A DNA stretch of 64,000 nt from Anaerotruncus sp. (GTDB taxonomy: Bacteria; Bacillota; Clostridia; Oscillospirales; Ruminococcaceae): NCBI GenBank assembly GCA_021770005.1, contig JAETRV010000027.1:1-64000 (forward strand), in the 5' to 3' direction. The notes beneath the pieces are model-generated. The model saw nothing but the letters and a program-made list of their open reading frames with translations, had not been told where the DNA came from and ran no database searches. A program made the translations under genes and the position numbers. Each line of letters opens with the position of its first letter. Within the stretch, counting starts at the first letter, position 1. Shown piece by piece: positions 43,391 through 52,000 of this stretch.

Positions 43391-43846
43391 CTACCCTTCC
43401 ACCGCGACCTTGACCACCAGCTTGACGATCGGCGCGGGGGAATCCTGCGCAATCGCAACCTTGTGCGCATCTTCAGGCCAACAGACCATGAACTCGCCAG
43501 CGTGCAGGAAGGTCAGCGAATGATGCTCCCCCTGATAGAATCCAATGTCTTTCTCTTGGTTAAACGGCTCGAGCGGCGTGAGCGCATCGGCCGCCGCAAC
43601 GCCGATTCCCTCTACCCCGCTGACAATATAGTGAATGTCGATATACCGCCTGTGCGCCTCAAAGACACAGCTCTCAAACGGTTTTGAGGTGAGCCGGACG
43701 GTATTCGCAAAAATCCGGTCGCCGTCGATCTCTACCCGGGCTTCAGGCAGCGCCGCGGGATCGAGCGTTTGCAGATATTGCAGCGCGCGGTAGATTGCAG
43801 GCAAGCCCTGATAAGTCCCAGCATGTTTGAGCAGATCAAAAATCAT
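43391..43846 (-). CDS. YhcH/YjgK/YiaL (NanQ-like) family protein
   Basis: A 151-residue cupin-like protein. Family members near nan genes (NanQ/YhcH) speed anomer conversion of sialic acid or ManNAc. Motifs are VFEAHRRYIDIHYIVSGVEGIG, with metal-ligand-type His/Glu residues, EPFNQEKDIGFYQG and FMVCWPEDAHKVAI. I chose the ATG at 43846 with AGGGG upstream; a TTG two codons earlier is possible. It lies downstream of the ATPase gene, separated by hairpins, and belongs to the amino-sugar cluster. Confidence 0.85.
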   Translation of the reverse strand: MIFDLLKHAGTYQGLPAIYRALQYLQTLDPAALPEARVEIDGDRIFANTVRLTSKPFESCVFEAHRRYIDIHYIVSGVEGIGVAAADALTPLEPFNQEKDIGFYQGEHHSLTFLHAGEFMVCWPEDAHKVAIAQDSPAPIVKLVVKVAVEG

Positions 43847-43979
43847 ACGCAAAGCCCCTTTTTCTATCCCGCATTCATCCGCCAGACGGCAGGAATATAA
43901 CGGCGACCAGCGGTTTTAAACACAGGGATTTACTCTTATTTGAATGTTTTCTGCTTTTTACCAGAAAAGGGTCAACGCA

Positions 43980-44036
43980 CCCCGCGCGACAGGGTGCGTC
44001 TTATTCCTGCGGGGCGGATAAGCCCGCCCCGCAGCC
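43980..44036 (-). terminator. two hairpins after the sugar ABC ATPase gene
   Basis: On the minus strand: CTGCGGGGCGGG / CCGCCCCGCAG, then GCACCCTGTCGCGCGGGGTGC, followed by CCCTTTTC. They lie directly after the ATPase stop and are a likely operon end. The rest of the gap to 43846 shows nothing clear. Confidence 0.6.
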
Positions 44037-44043
44037 CTTGTTG

Positions 44044-45165
44044 TCAGATCAGCAGACTTGCCTCGGTCTGCGGGTCAAAGAGGTGCAGCAGATCACTGCG
44101 GAAGGTGAAATGAATCTCGGAACCATAGCTGAAGCCGCTTCGCTGCTCTTCGGTCAGCTCGGTGGTGGGGATACGCAGCACCGCATCCTTGCCGGCAGCG
44201 GTCACATGCAGGTAGACCTCACTACCCATCATTTCCGAAACGTCCACCGTCGCCGTGACAGTATACGAACTCTTTTCGGTCTTGAGCAGGACATGCTCCG
44301 GACGCACGCCGAGGATGATGTCCTGTTCCCCGACCTGTTTTTCGGCGAGCCGCGCCTGGATCCGGTCCGACAGGGCAATCGTCGCGCCCGCACAGGAAAC
44401 CTGATACCCTTCGCCGATCTTTTCGAGATGGGCGTTAAACAGGTTCATCTGCGGGGAACCGATGAAGCCCGCAACAAAGATATTCGCCGGACGCTCAAAG
44501 ACCTCCTGCGGGGTGCCGATCTGCATGATGTAGCCGTCCCGCATGATGACGATCCGGTCACCGAGGGTCATCGCTTCGGTTTGGTCGTGGGTGACATAGA
44601 TAAAGGTGGTGTCGATCCGCTGGCGAAGCTTGATGATCTCCGCACGCATCTGGTTCCGCAGCTTGGCGTCCAGGTTAGAAAGCGGCTCATCCATCAGGAA
44701 GACCTGTGGTTCACGGACAATCGCCCGCCCGATTGCGACACGCTGGCGCTGGCCGCCCGAGAGCGCTTTGGGCTTACGCTCGAGATACTCGGTGATGCCG
44801 AGGATTGCAGCCGCGTCCCGGACCTTTTTGTCGATCTCGTCCTTGGGGACATGGCGCAGCTTGAGAGAAAACGCCATGTTTTCATAGACGGTCATATGGG
44901 GATAGAGCGCATAGCTCTGGAATACCATCGCAATATCGCGGTCCTTCGGCTCTACATCATTGACCCGCTTACCGCCAATCAGCAGGTCCCCTTCCGAGAT
45001 GTCCTCCAACCCGGCGATCATACGCAGAGTGGTGGATTTCCCGCATCCGGATGGACCTACCAGAACGATGAACTCCTTGTCGGCGATCTCGAGATTGAAT
45101 TCGTGAACCGCCGTGACATTCTTGTCATAGATCTTTTTGATATTTCTTAAACTTAAATCTGCCAT
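44044..45165 (-). CDS. sugar ABC transporter ATPase (MsmK/UgpC type)
   Basis: A 373-residue ATPase of the CUT1 sugar-import class. Walker A GPSGCGKST (about 38-46), Q-loop VFQSYALYPHMTVYENM, signature LSGGQRQRVAIGRA, Walker B VFLMDEPLSNLD, and an H-loop YVTHDQTEAM. The last about 140 residues form the TOBE/OB regulatory domain. I start at the ATG at 45165 (MADLSLRNIKKIYD); its ribosome site is weak. It is downstream of nanA and nagB, so probably serves the binding protein and permeases at 47.7-51 kb; MsmK-type ATPases often serve several importers. Confidence 0.92.
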   Translation of the reverse strand: MADLSLRNIKKIYDKNVTAVHEFNLEIADKEFIVLVGPSGCGKSTTLRMIAGLEDISEGDLLIGGKRVNDVEPKDRDIAMVFQSYALYPHMTVYENMAFSLKLRHVPKDEIDKKVRDAAAILGITEYLERKPKALSGGQRQRVAIGRAIVREPQVFLMDEPLSNLDAKLRNQMRAEIIKLRQRIDTTFIYVTHDQTEAMTLGDRIVIMRDGYIMQIGTPQEVFERPANIFVAGFIGSPQMNLFNAHLEKIGEGYQVSCAGATIALSDRIQARLAEKQVGEQDIILGVRPEHVLLKTEKSSYTVTATVDVSEMMGSEVYLHVTAAGKDAVLRIPTTELTEEQRSGFSYGSEIHFTFRSDLLHLFDPQTEASLLI

Positions 45166-45364
45166 TGCGCACAAGCCGTAGGGATGCCGCCCCCGCGAGC
45201 ACCCCTTCATGCATGGAGAGCAAAACACCATGCACCTTGCGACAGGTCTCCACACTGCCGCACCGCCGGCCAAGCGGAAATATTCCTCCTTTTTTATGGC
45301 CCAACCCGCCTATGGAAATGGAGTAGCCGGCCGGGGCCTGAATGGGGGGATATACATCTGTAGA

Positions 45365-46105
45365 TCAGCCGGTCACCTGCATCAGCCTGCTAAGCGCAGC
45401 GCGGTCCCCTACCAATGTGAAATCCGGATGGAGTTGAAGGATCGAGGCAGGCACTTCCGGGGTCACCGGGCCGCTGAATGCGCGGCAGACGATCTCCGCT
45501 TTGTCCTCGCCGCTTGCGACCACCAGCACCTTGCGCGCCTGCATGATGCACCGGATACCCATGGTCAGCGCCTGACGGGGCACCTCGTCTGCACTTGCAA
45601 AAAACCGCGCATTCGCATCGATCGTGCTCTGAGTCAGGTCAACCACATGGGTCGCCTTAGGGAACTCCGCACACGGCTCATTGAAGCCGATGTGGCCGTT
45701 GTGCCCGATGCCGAGAAGCTGCAGGTCGATACCGCCCAGCGAGTCGATCAGCGCTTCATACCGGCGGCACTCAGCTTCCGAATCCTCCGCGAGACCATTC
45801 GGCACATTGGTATTTTCGGGCTTGATGTTTACATGGTCAAACAGGTTGGCCTGCATGAAATAGCGGTAGCTCTGATCGTGCGTCGGGGCAAGCCCTTTAT
45901 ATTCATCAAGGTTGACCGAATGAATTTCGCTGAAATCCAAGTCTCCTCTCTGATGCCACTCGATCAGCTGCTTGTAGGTCCCGACCGGGGTTGATCCGGT
46001 TGCAAGGCCCAGCACTGATGCGGGGTTGGACAGCATCTGTGCAGCAATCAGGTTTGCCGCTTTGCGGCTCATCCCCGCATAATCTTCAGCTTGGTAGATT
46101 CTCAT
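45365..46105 (-). CDS. nagB: glucosamine-6-phosphate deaminase
   Basis: A 246-residue enzyme converting glucosamine-6-phosphate to fructose-6-phosphate and ammonia. Family motifs: LGLATGSTPVGTY, VNLDEYKGL, and GIGHNGHIGFNEPC with the catalytic His/Glu pair. The short length fits the Bacillus/Clostridium form without the allosteric C-terminal extension of the enteric enzyme. Located 15 bp after nanA, hence cotranscribed. The 199 bp between it and the ATPase gene hold no clear feature. Confidence 0.95.
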   Translation of the reverse strand: MRIYQAEDYAGMSRKAANLIAAQMLSNPASVLGLATGSTPVGTYKQLIEWHQRGDLDFSEIHSVNLDEYKGLAPTHDQSYRYFMQANLFDHVNIKPENTNVPNGLAEDSEAECRRYEALIDSLGGIDLQLLGIGHNGHIGFNEPCAEFPKATHVVDLTQSTIDANARFFASADEVPRQALTMGIRCIMQARKVLVVASGEDKAEIVCRAFSGPVTPEVPASILQLHPDFTLVGDRAALSRLMQVTG

Positions 46106-46120
46106 GGGACAGGCTTCCTC

Positions 46121-47038
46121 CTAGCAGTATTTTTTGATCGCCTGGTCGATCTGTGCCGCGCAGGCGGAAACGATCTCCTGATCCTCCGGCACGAGGTTTG
46201 CGAGCGGAGCGCGTACACCGCCGACCTCTACCCCTTCCCGCTGCTTAAGGACCGCTTTGATCGTCGCATACATGTTGCCGCGTGTCGAGCAGAGGCGGTA
46301 GATAATCCGGCAGATTTCGTTCTGGACCTCTCGGGCCTCCTCCATCTTCCCAGCAAGGAACAGCTCACGCGCTTTGAGGAACAGCTCGGGCATCGCGCCG
46401 TAGGTACCGCCGATCCCGCCGATTGCGCCCGCCGCAAGCCCGGAAATGAACTGCTCGTCAGGCCCATTGAAGACGATCAGGTCGCCGGCGCCCTCGTCGC
46501 GGAACATCTGGATGTCCTGCACCGGCATCGACGAGTTTTTGACGCCGATCACCCGCGGATTTTTCTTCATTTCACGCAGCAGCGGCAGGGTCAACGCCAC
46601 GCCGGCAAGCTGCGGGATGTTATAGATCACAAAGTCGGTGTCGGGCGCTGCCGCGGAGATGTCGTTCCAGTATTTTGCAATCGCGTGGTCGGGCAACTTG
46701 AAGTAGATCGGCGGGATCGAGGCAATCGCGTCAACTCCCTGCTCCTGTGCGTGGGCCGCCAGCACCTGGCTGTCTTTGGTGTTGTTGCAAGCAACGTGCG
46801 CGATAATCGTCAGCTTGCCGCGCGCCTCAGCCATCACGTTTTCCAGGACGATCTTCCGCTCCTCCACGCTCTGATAGATGCACTCGCCGGAGGAACCGCC
46901 CACATAAAGGCCCTGTACGCCTTTCCCGATGAAGTACTTGGTCAGCGCGCGGACACGCTCGGGACTGATCTCCCCATTGTCAGCGTAGCAGGCATAGAAT
47001 GCAGGGATAACGCCCTGGTATTTGGAAAAATCTCTCAT
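46121..47038 (-). CDS. nanA: N-acetylneuraminate lyase
   Basis: A 305-residue aldolase of the DapA/NanA family. It cleaves N-acetylneuraminate to ManNAc and pyruvate. The Schiff-base lysine is in VIGVKNSSMP (about 160-169), the tyrosine in DFVIYNIPQLAGV (about 130-142), and the carboxylate-binding motif GGSSGE is near 45-50. YNIPxxxGV and GVKxSS favour NanA over dihydrodipicolinate synthase, and the setting (NagB, NagA, AGE epimerase, sugar ABC system) agrees. I chose the ATG at 47038 with AAGGAG upstream; earlier codons lie in repeat DNA. Confidence 0.9.
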   Translation of the reverse strand: MRDFSKYQGVIPAFYACYADNGEISPERVRALTKYFIGKGVQGLYVGGSSGECIYQSVEERKIVLENVMAEARGKLTIIAHVACNNTKDSQVLAAHAQEQGVDAIASIPPIYFKLPDHAIAKYWNDISAAAPDTDFVIYNIPQLAGVALTLPLLREMKKNPRVIGVKNSSMPVQDIQMFRDEGAGDLIVFNGPDEQFISGLAAGAIGGIGGTYGAMPELFLKARELFLAGKMEEAREVQNEICRIIYRLCSTRGNMYATIKAVLKQREGVEVGGVRAPLANLVPEDQEIVSACAAQIDQAIKKYC

Positions 47039-47135
47039 TGGTAATACACGCTCCTTTTCGGGTGGGGGACGATGCCCCGGCGGATGTGGGTCGTTTCGCT
47101 GCGTACACACGGAAGCGAGGGCTCCGCCCCTCGAC

Positions 47136-47312
47136 CCCGCAGCCTTTGAAAAGGCTGGCGAAACTTTTGGTTTAGGAAAAATTTTTACGTACAGAGTAAA
47201 TCCAAGAAATTCCTCAGCAGGCCGGAAGAAGCGGGCGCTTAAACCCACCTAGCCTGCTGGGGTGGGGCCCACGGGGAGGGGGCGCTGACCCCTATCCCGT
47301 GACTGCGAGCCG
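47136..47312 (+). repeat. direct repeat unit 1 (about 177 bp)
   Basis: Contains CCCGCAGCCTTTGAAAAGGCTGG, GAAACTTTTGGTTTAG, AAATCCAAGAAATTCCTCAGC, GGCCGGAAGAAGCGGGC, CCACCTAGCC, GGGGTGGGGCCCACGGGGAGG and ATCCCGTGACTGCGAGCC. The same blocks recur exactly 345 bp later. It sits between nanA and the upstream permease gene. Between the two units (47313-47480) are further type A palindromes, including ACGTTTGGTCTGGGGCCAAACGT. Confidence 0.85.
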
Positions 47313-47480
47313 CAGCGAGCGTTTCTAGGCCAACCGCCGCAGGCGGCTCTTAGGCCGAGATACAGCCCGCAAGGGGCGTCGCGGCAGCCGCCGCGCTTCG
47401 GGCCTACGGCCCGAGAAGCCCCGAGGAAGGCGCTTCGCGCCTGGACGTTTGGTCTGGGGCCAAACGTCCGCTGTCCCAAC

Positions 47481-47657
47481 CCCGCAGCCTTTGAAAAGGC
47501 TGGCGAAACTTTTGGTTTAGAAAAAATTTTTACATATAGAGCAAATCCAAGAAATTCCTCAGCAGGCCGGAAGAAGCGGGCACTCAACCCCACCTAGCCT
47601 ACCGGGGTGGGGCCCACGGGGAGGGGGCGCTGACCCCTATCCCGTGACTGCGAGCCA
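47481..47657 (+). repeat. direct repeat unit 2 (about 177 bp)
   Basis: Same order and spacing as unit 1 with scattered substitutions (for example TTACATATAGAGC for TTACGTACAGAGT) and no indel that I can detect. The two units together with their spacer interrupt the minus-strand operon between the permease and nanA for about 690 bp. Confidence 0.85.
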
Positions 47658-47729
47658 CAAGCCCGAGCAGCGCCGAGGAAAGCGCAAAAGGCAGGAATTG
47701 GCGTTTCGCCGGGTGGGACAGGCATGAGA

Positions 47730-48551
47730 TCAGCCTTTGACTGCGCCCATCGTGATACCCTGTGTGAAGTACTTCTGGAAACAGATGAAGATGGTGACAA
47801 TCGGGATTGCGGCAAGTGCGGCGCCCGCGATCAGCGGCCCGTATTCAATCACATCCGCCGATTGCAGCCGCGCAATACCGAGCGCAATGGTCAGGTTCTC
47901 GGTGCTGGTGAGCATAACCAGCTGGAGGAAGTAATCGTTCCAGGTGTTGATGAACGTAAAAATTGCCAACGCTCCAACGCCCGGTTTTACCACCGGGAAT
48001 ACGACACTCCAGAAGGTGCGCAGCTCGCCCGCGCCGTCGATCCGCGCGGCCTCGAGCATCTCGGTGGGGATCGTCTCGGAGAACTGCTTCATCAGGAACA
48101 CGCCGAATGGCCAGCCGACCGTAGGCAGGATCACCGCCCACACATTGTCATAGATCCCGAAGGTGGACATGATCCGCACCAGCGGGACGAGCACAACCTG
48201 CTTGGGCAGAGCCATCGCACAGATAAACAGAGTAAAAACGATCTTCTGCCCGAAGAACCGTTTTTTTGCCAGCGCATAACCCGCGAGCGAAGCGGTTCCG
48301 CAGACCAGGATCATCGAAACCAGCGCAATGAAAACGCTGTTATAGAGCCATTTCCACGCGGGCTGTTTGAATAGACGGACAAAGTTCTGCATCGTGAGCT
48401 TGGAGGGGAACAGTTCCGCTTTCCAGACATTGGTGGGATCGTTGAACGCGCCGGTCATAATCCGATAGAACGGGAAGATGAACACCAGAGCCACGAGCAC
48501 CAGCAGGATCATCGAGATCACTGCGTACGGTGTTATTTTCTTTTTTCCCAT
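47730..48551 (-). CDS. sugar ABC transporter permease (MalG/UgpE type)
   Basis: A 273-residue inner-membrane protein with six hydrophobic helices. The N-terminus is MGKKKITPYAVISMILLVLV. The CUT1 permease signature EAARIDGAGELRTFWSVVFPVVKPG (EAA loop, about 185-210) contacts the ATPase, and NTWNDYFLQLVML follows. It is 15 bp downstream of the second permease gene. Partner of the MalF-type permease and the binding protein in uptake of an amino sugar or sialic acid. Confidence 0.9.
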   Translation of the reverse strand: MGKKKITPYAVISMILLVLVALVFIFPFYRIMTGAFNDPTNVWKAELFPSKLTMQNFVRLFKQPAWKWLYNSVFIALVSMILVCGTASLAGYALAKKRFFGQKIVFTLFICAMALPKQVVLVPLVRIMSTFGIYDNVWAVILPTVGWPFGVFLMKQFSETIPTEMLEAARIDGAGELRTFWSVVFPVVKPGVGALAIFTFINTWNDYFLQLVMLTSTENLTIALGIARLQSADVIEYGPLIAGAALAAIPIVTIFICFQKYFTQGITMGAVKG

Positions 48552-48566
48552 AAACTTCCCCCTCCC

Positions 48567-49502
48567 TTAATACTCAACGCCGGTGTTCATGGTCTTGAAC
48601 TGGAGGGCGCTGAAGATCGCAATGATGATCGCCAGGATCACACCCATCGCGTTGGCGTAGCCGTAGCGGTAGAGCGAGAAGGCGTTGCGGTAGAGGTAGT
48701 ACATGACCGTCGAGGTCGAGTTGCTCGGGCCGCCCGAGGTCAACAGCTGGATCAGAGCGAAGCACTGGAACGAGTTGATCGTCGTGATGACCAGCACATA
48801 AAGGGTAGTCGGCTTGATCGCCGGCCATTTGATCTGCCAGAAGGTCTGGAGCTTGGTCGCGCCGTCTACCTGTGCGGCCTCGACCTGAGACTGGTCGACG
48901 TTGCCGAGCGCGGCGACATAAAGGACGATCGGCTGTCCAACCGAGGTGGTGAACAGGATCAGCAGGATGCACCAGATCGCGACCTTCTGGTCACCCAGCC
49001 AGTTGATGTTCTTTTCAATCAGGCCGGAGGACTTGAGCGCCCAGTTGAAGATACCGCGCTGGAAATCGAACATCCATTTCCAAACAACCACAACCGTTAC
49101 GCTTCCTGTGACAACCGGCAGATAGAACACGCCGCGGAAGAACGAGCGGATCCAGCCTGTCTTCTGATAGATCGCCGACCCAACCCAAAGTGAAAAAAAG
49201 GTAACTGCCGGGACGGATACCACCACAATGACTACTGTATTCCACATCGAACGCAGAAATACCTTGTCCTTGAACAGCTCGATATAGTTGCCCAGGCCGA
49301 CAAAACTTTCAGCCGAAACCGGGCTTTTCATCGTGTAGTTAAACAGACTGGTCACAACGCCCATAATCATGGGCACGATGACGAACGCGGCAAAAAAGAG
49401 CAGCGCCGGGAGCAGAAACAGATAGGCCACAGTGGTTTCTCTGCGCTGCAAAACATGGCTCAGGCTTTTTTGAGGCGCAGCAGCCGGATTGGATTGGCCC
49501 AT
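48567..49502 (-). CDS. sugar ABC transporter permease (MalF/UgpA type)
   Basis: A 311-residue inner-membrane permease with a hydrophilic N-terminal about 25 residues and six helices. The EAA loop reads EAAQVDGATKLQTFWQIKWPAIKP. Sequence features FRGVFYLPVVTGSVTVVVVWKWMFD and GGPSNSTSTVMYYLYRNAF are usual for CUT1 MalF-type subunits. It follows the binding-protein gene and precedes the MalG-type gene. Confidence 0.9.
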   Translation of the reverse strand: MGQSNPAAAPQKSLSHVLQRRETTVAYLFLLPALLFFAAFVIVPMIMGVVTSLFNYTMKSPVSAESFVGLGNYIELFKDKVFLRSMWNTVVIVVVSVPAVTFFSLWVGSAIYQKTGWIRSFFRGVFYLPVVTGSVTVVVVWKWMFDFQRGIFNWALKSSGLIEKNINWLGDQKVAIWCILLILFTTSVGQPIVLYVAALGNVDQSQVEAAQVDGATKLQTFWQIKWPAIKPTTLYVLVITTINSFQCFALIQLLTSGGPSNSTSTVMYYLYRNAFSLYRYGYANAMGVILAIIIAIFSALQFKTMNTGVEY

Positions 49503-49609
49503 ACGTCTTTACCTCCTTTTGGATCGGAATACCGGCCCGCCCCCACACCGGAAGAAGGGCGCAGGGGCGGGCAGGCGCGGGATTCAAAGCATCGGAGCTT
49601 CCGCTCTGA

Positions 49610-50995
49610 TTACGCGGCGTTCATGCCTGCGTTGGAAGCTGCGACATAAGCATCCAGAGCCTCTTTCGGGTCAGTGCCGTTGGAGATCACGTTCTGGAGC
49701 ATGTTCCACCACTCGGTACGCATATTTGCGAAACCATCCATGGTGTTGTAGTACGGGGCATAGTATTTGGTGAAGTTCTCGAGGACTGCATACTCCTCAT
49801 TCCCGGCGTACAAATCTTTCTCAGCGAACGACTGGCGGACCGGGAATGCGCCGGTGCGGACAACGTCCTTCGGGCCCCACTCGGGATCGTCGCAGATAAA
49901 CTGGATGAGCTTCTTGGCAGCGTCAGCGCGAGCAGCATCGCCGTTGTCAAAGACGCAGAAGCCGTTGACCAGATATTCCAGCTCGGGAACGCCGTCGTCA
50001 GACGGGAACGGCAGGGAGATCGGGGTTACGCTGGCAGCCTCCATGTTGGGGGCCTGTGCAAGCGCGGTGCTGGTGCCCCAGCAGAACGCGAAGGACGAGA
50101 AGCCAGTCGCGAACAGCTCGATGTCATTTGCAGCGGTGTTGGAAACGCCGTCGCCCAGCCAGCCCTTGTCAATCCACTCTTTCATCTTGGTCAGCGCCTG
50201 AACGCCGGCCTCGCTGTTGGCGGTATACTCGGTCATCTCCGGGTTGGCGATGGTTGCGCCGTAGAGGTTGGTGATGAAAGCGCGGGTACCCTGGTCGCCG
50301 CCCTGGCCGTTGCAGAATACGGTGCCCGGGTTCATGCCGGCAGCCGCGAGTTTCTCAATCGCTTTCTCCCAGTCCGCAGTGGACCAGGTGCGGTCACCCT
50401 CGAGGTTGACAAACTCCATTGCGCCCGCATCTTCCCACATCTGCTTATTAATCGCCATGTAGAACGGCGAGGAGCTGATCGGGTACATATACGGGGTGCC
50501 TTTGCCTTTGCAGGCTTCGATCAGCGCGTCGTTGTTGACGTCGGCGATGAAATCAGCGGTAAACAGATCATCCAGCGGGACCAGCTTGCCGTTGTTGCCG
50601 TACTCGATGATCCGTCCAGGGGCGTCAAACAGCACGTCAGGCGCGTTGCCGCCTTCGATCGCCGAAACGATCTTCTCCGGGCCGTTGGTAAAGTCGATTG
50701 TGTCGAGCTTCACCTTGATGCCGGGGTTCGCATCCTGAAACGCGTCAATAATCTTCTGCTCGTATGTACCTACCGGATCGTCCGCGTTCTCTTGACCAAA
50801 CGTCGGGAACGCCCACCATGTGATTTCTACCTCAGCGCCAGCAGGCTCTGCCACAGATGCCGCGCTGCTCTCCGCAGGTGCCGCCGAGCTGGCCGGAGCC
50901 GCCGAAGAAGAAGCGGCCTGCCCGCCACCGCACGCGGTCAACGAAGCCGTCATCATGGCCGACAGCAGGAATGCGAGCGTCTTTTTCAGTTTCAT
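49610..50995 (-). CDS. sugar ABC transporter substrate-binding lipoprotein
   Basis: A 461-residue family 1 solute-binding lipoprotein. The signal peptide ends LTAC (Cys21), with a GGGQAASSSAAP linker. The mature protein begins EVEITWWAFPTFGQEN and contains typical UgpB/MalE-like segments, such as IIDAFQDANPGIKVKLDTIDF, EKIVSAIEGGNAPDVLFD and WWNMLQNVI near the end. The ligand is inferred to be sialic acid or an N-acetyl amino sugar from the linked nanA and nagB. The ATG at 50995 follows AGGAGG. First gene of the operon. Confidence 0.9.
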   Translation of the reverse strand: MKLKKTLAFLLSAMMTASLTACGGGQAASSSAAPASSAAPAESSAASVAEPAGAEVEITWWAFPTFGQENADDPVGTYEQKIIDAFQDANPGIKVKLDTIDFTNGPEKIVSAIEGGNAPDVLFDAPGRIIEYGNNGKLVPLDDLFTADFIADVNNDALIEACKGKGTPYMYPISSSPFYMAINKQMWEDAGAMEFVNLEGDRTWSTADWEKAIEKLAAAGMNPGTVFCNGQGGDQGTRAFITNLYGATIANPEMTEYTANSEAGVQALTKMKEWIDKGWLGDGVSNTAANDIELFATGFSSFAFCWGTSTALAQAPNMEAASVTPISLPFPSDDGVPELEYLVNGFCVFDNGDAARADAAKKLIQFICDDPEWGPKDVVRTGAFPVRQSFAEKDLYAGNEEYAVLENFTKYYAPYYNTMDGFANMRTEWWNMLQNVISNGTDPKEALDAYVAASNAGMNAA

Positions 50996-51050
50996 TGGAA
51001 GTTTCCTCCTACATTTCTGTTTTTGGCATAGGGTGTATGTGCTTAGGTAA

Positions 51051-51110
51051 ATTATATAATTTCCGGGTGATAAAATCAATAGAATTAGGAAATTTTATCT
51101 TAAAAATTCC
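51051..51110 (-). promoter_or_regulatory. promoter and operator candidate of the sugar ABC/nan operon
   Basis: On the minus strand TTGATT (plus 51074-51079), 17-bp spacer, TATAAT (plus 51051-51056). Just upstream of the -35 (plus 51088-51110) is an imperfect palindrome GGAATTTTTAAG-ATAAAATTTCC. Its position and symmetry suit a GntR-type operator; which of the two regulators uses it is unknown. Confidence 0.65.
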
Positions 51111-51222
51111 CATTCTTTCTACAGATGTCGGTTTTATGCGGCTCCGCGGGCTGGTTTCAGATTGCATTCCCCTGCGCGCTGTGGTATTCTGAACAAAATC
51201 ACATCTTTTTGGAGGGATGTCT

Positions 51223-51879
51223 ATGAAAAAGCATATCGTTTGCCTGGGGGATTCCAATACACATGGCTATAGCGCCAGCCCGGACGACTGCGCGGACGGG
51301 GCGCTGCTGCGCTTTAACGAAGAGGAACGATGGACCCGCTTGCTGGGGAAACAGCTTGGGGAGGACTATCTGGTGCTGGAGGAGGGGCTTTCCGGGCGGA
51401 CGACCGTCTTTTCCGACCCGCTCTATGAAGGGCTTTCGGCGCTTGACTACCTGTTCCCCTGCCTCAAAAGCCATGAGCCGGTGAGCCTGCTGGTCATCAT
51501 GCTGGGCACCAACGATGTCAAGGAGCGGTTCCGTGTCTCAGCCGAGTGCATCTCGCTCGGGATGGAACGGCTGGTGCGGGCGGCACGCAACATTGAATGC
51601 TGGGGCGGCAAGCAGCCGAATATCCTGATTGTCGCGCCCCCGCCGATTGGAGAAGGGGTCTACCAATCCGCAGTCTCGGAAACCATGGGGCGCGGCTGCG
51701 TGGAAAAATCCCGGGAGCTTGCGCGGTATTACGCCCAGGTCGCCGAGCGGCAGCACGCACGCTTTCTGGATGCCGCCCCCTACGCCGAGTTTAACATGAT
51801 CGATTATATGCACCTGACCCGCAAGGGTCACCAGATGCTGGCGGAAAAACTCGTCGAGGTCGTGCGGGAGCTGGCATAG
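51223..51879 (+). CDS. SGNH/GDSL family hydrolase
   Basis: A 218-residue esterase-type hydrolase without a signal peptide. Block I is VCLGDSNTHGY with nucleophile Ser (about residue 11). Block III is IMLGTNDVKERF with the oxyanion Asn. Block V is the D-x-x-H pair in YMHLTRKGHQM, where His is catalytic. It resembles arylesterase-type SGNH proteins. It is transcribed divergently from the sugar ABC operon, so removal of O-acetyl groups from imported sialic acid is conceivable but unproven. GGAGGG lies 6 bp before the ATG at 51223. Confidence 0.85.
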   Translation: MKKHIVCLGDSNTHGYSASPDDCADGALLRFNEEERWTRLLGKQLGEDYLVLEEGLSGRTTVFSDPLYEGLSALDYLFPCLKSHEPVSLLVIMLGTNDVKERFRVSAECISLGMERLVRAARNIECWGGKQPNILIVAPPPIGEGVYQSAVSETMGRGCVEKSRELARYYAQVAERQHARFLDAAPYAEFNMIDYMHLTRKGHQMLAEKLVEVVRELA

Positions 51880-51910
51880 CCGCAAATGGCTGCCATATTG
51901 CACAAGATCA

Positions 51911-51940
51911 GGGGGCCTTTTTATTTTAAAAAGCCCCCTT
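51911..51940. terminator. terminator between convergent genes
   Basis: AGGGGGCCTTTTT..AAAAAGCCCCCTTTT stem-loop after the SGNH gene, related in sequence to the hairpin module of the type A repeat. Confidence 0.7.
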
Positions 51941-52000
51941 TTGCTTTCCCTGGGATAGACAAATCCCCTGCAAAAAACTGCCGCGGCAGCGGCGTGCGTA

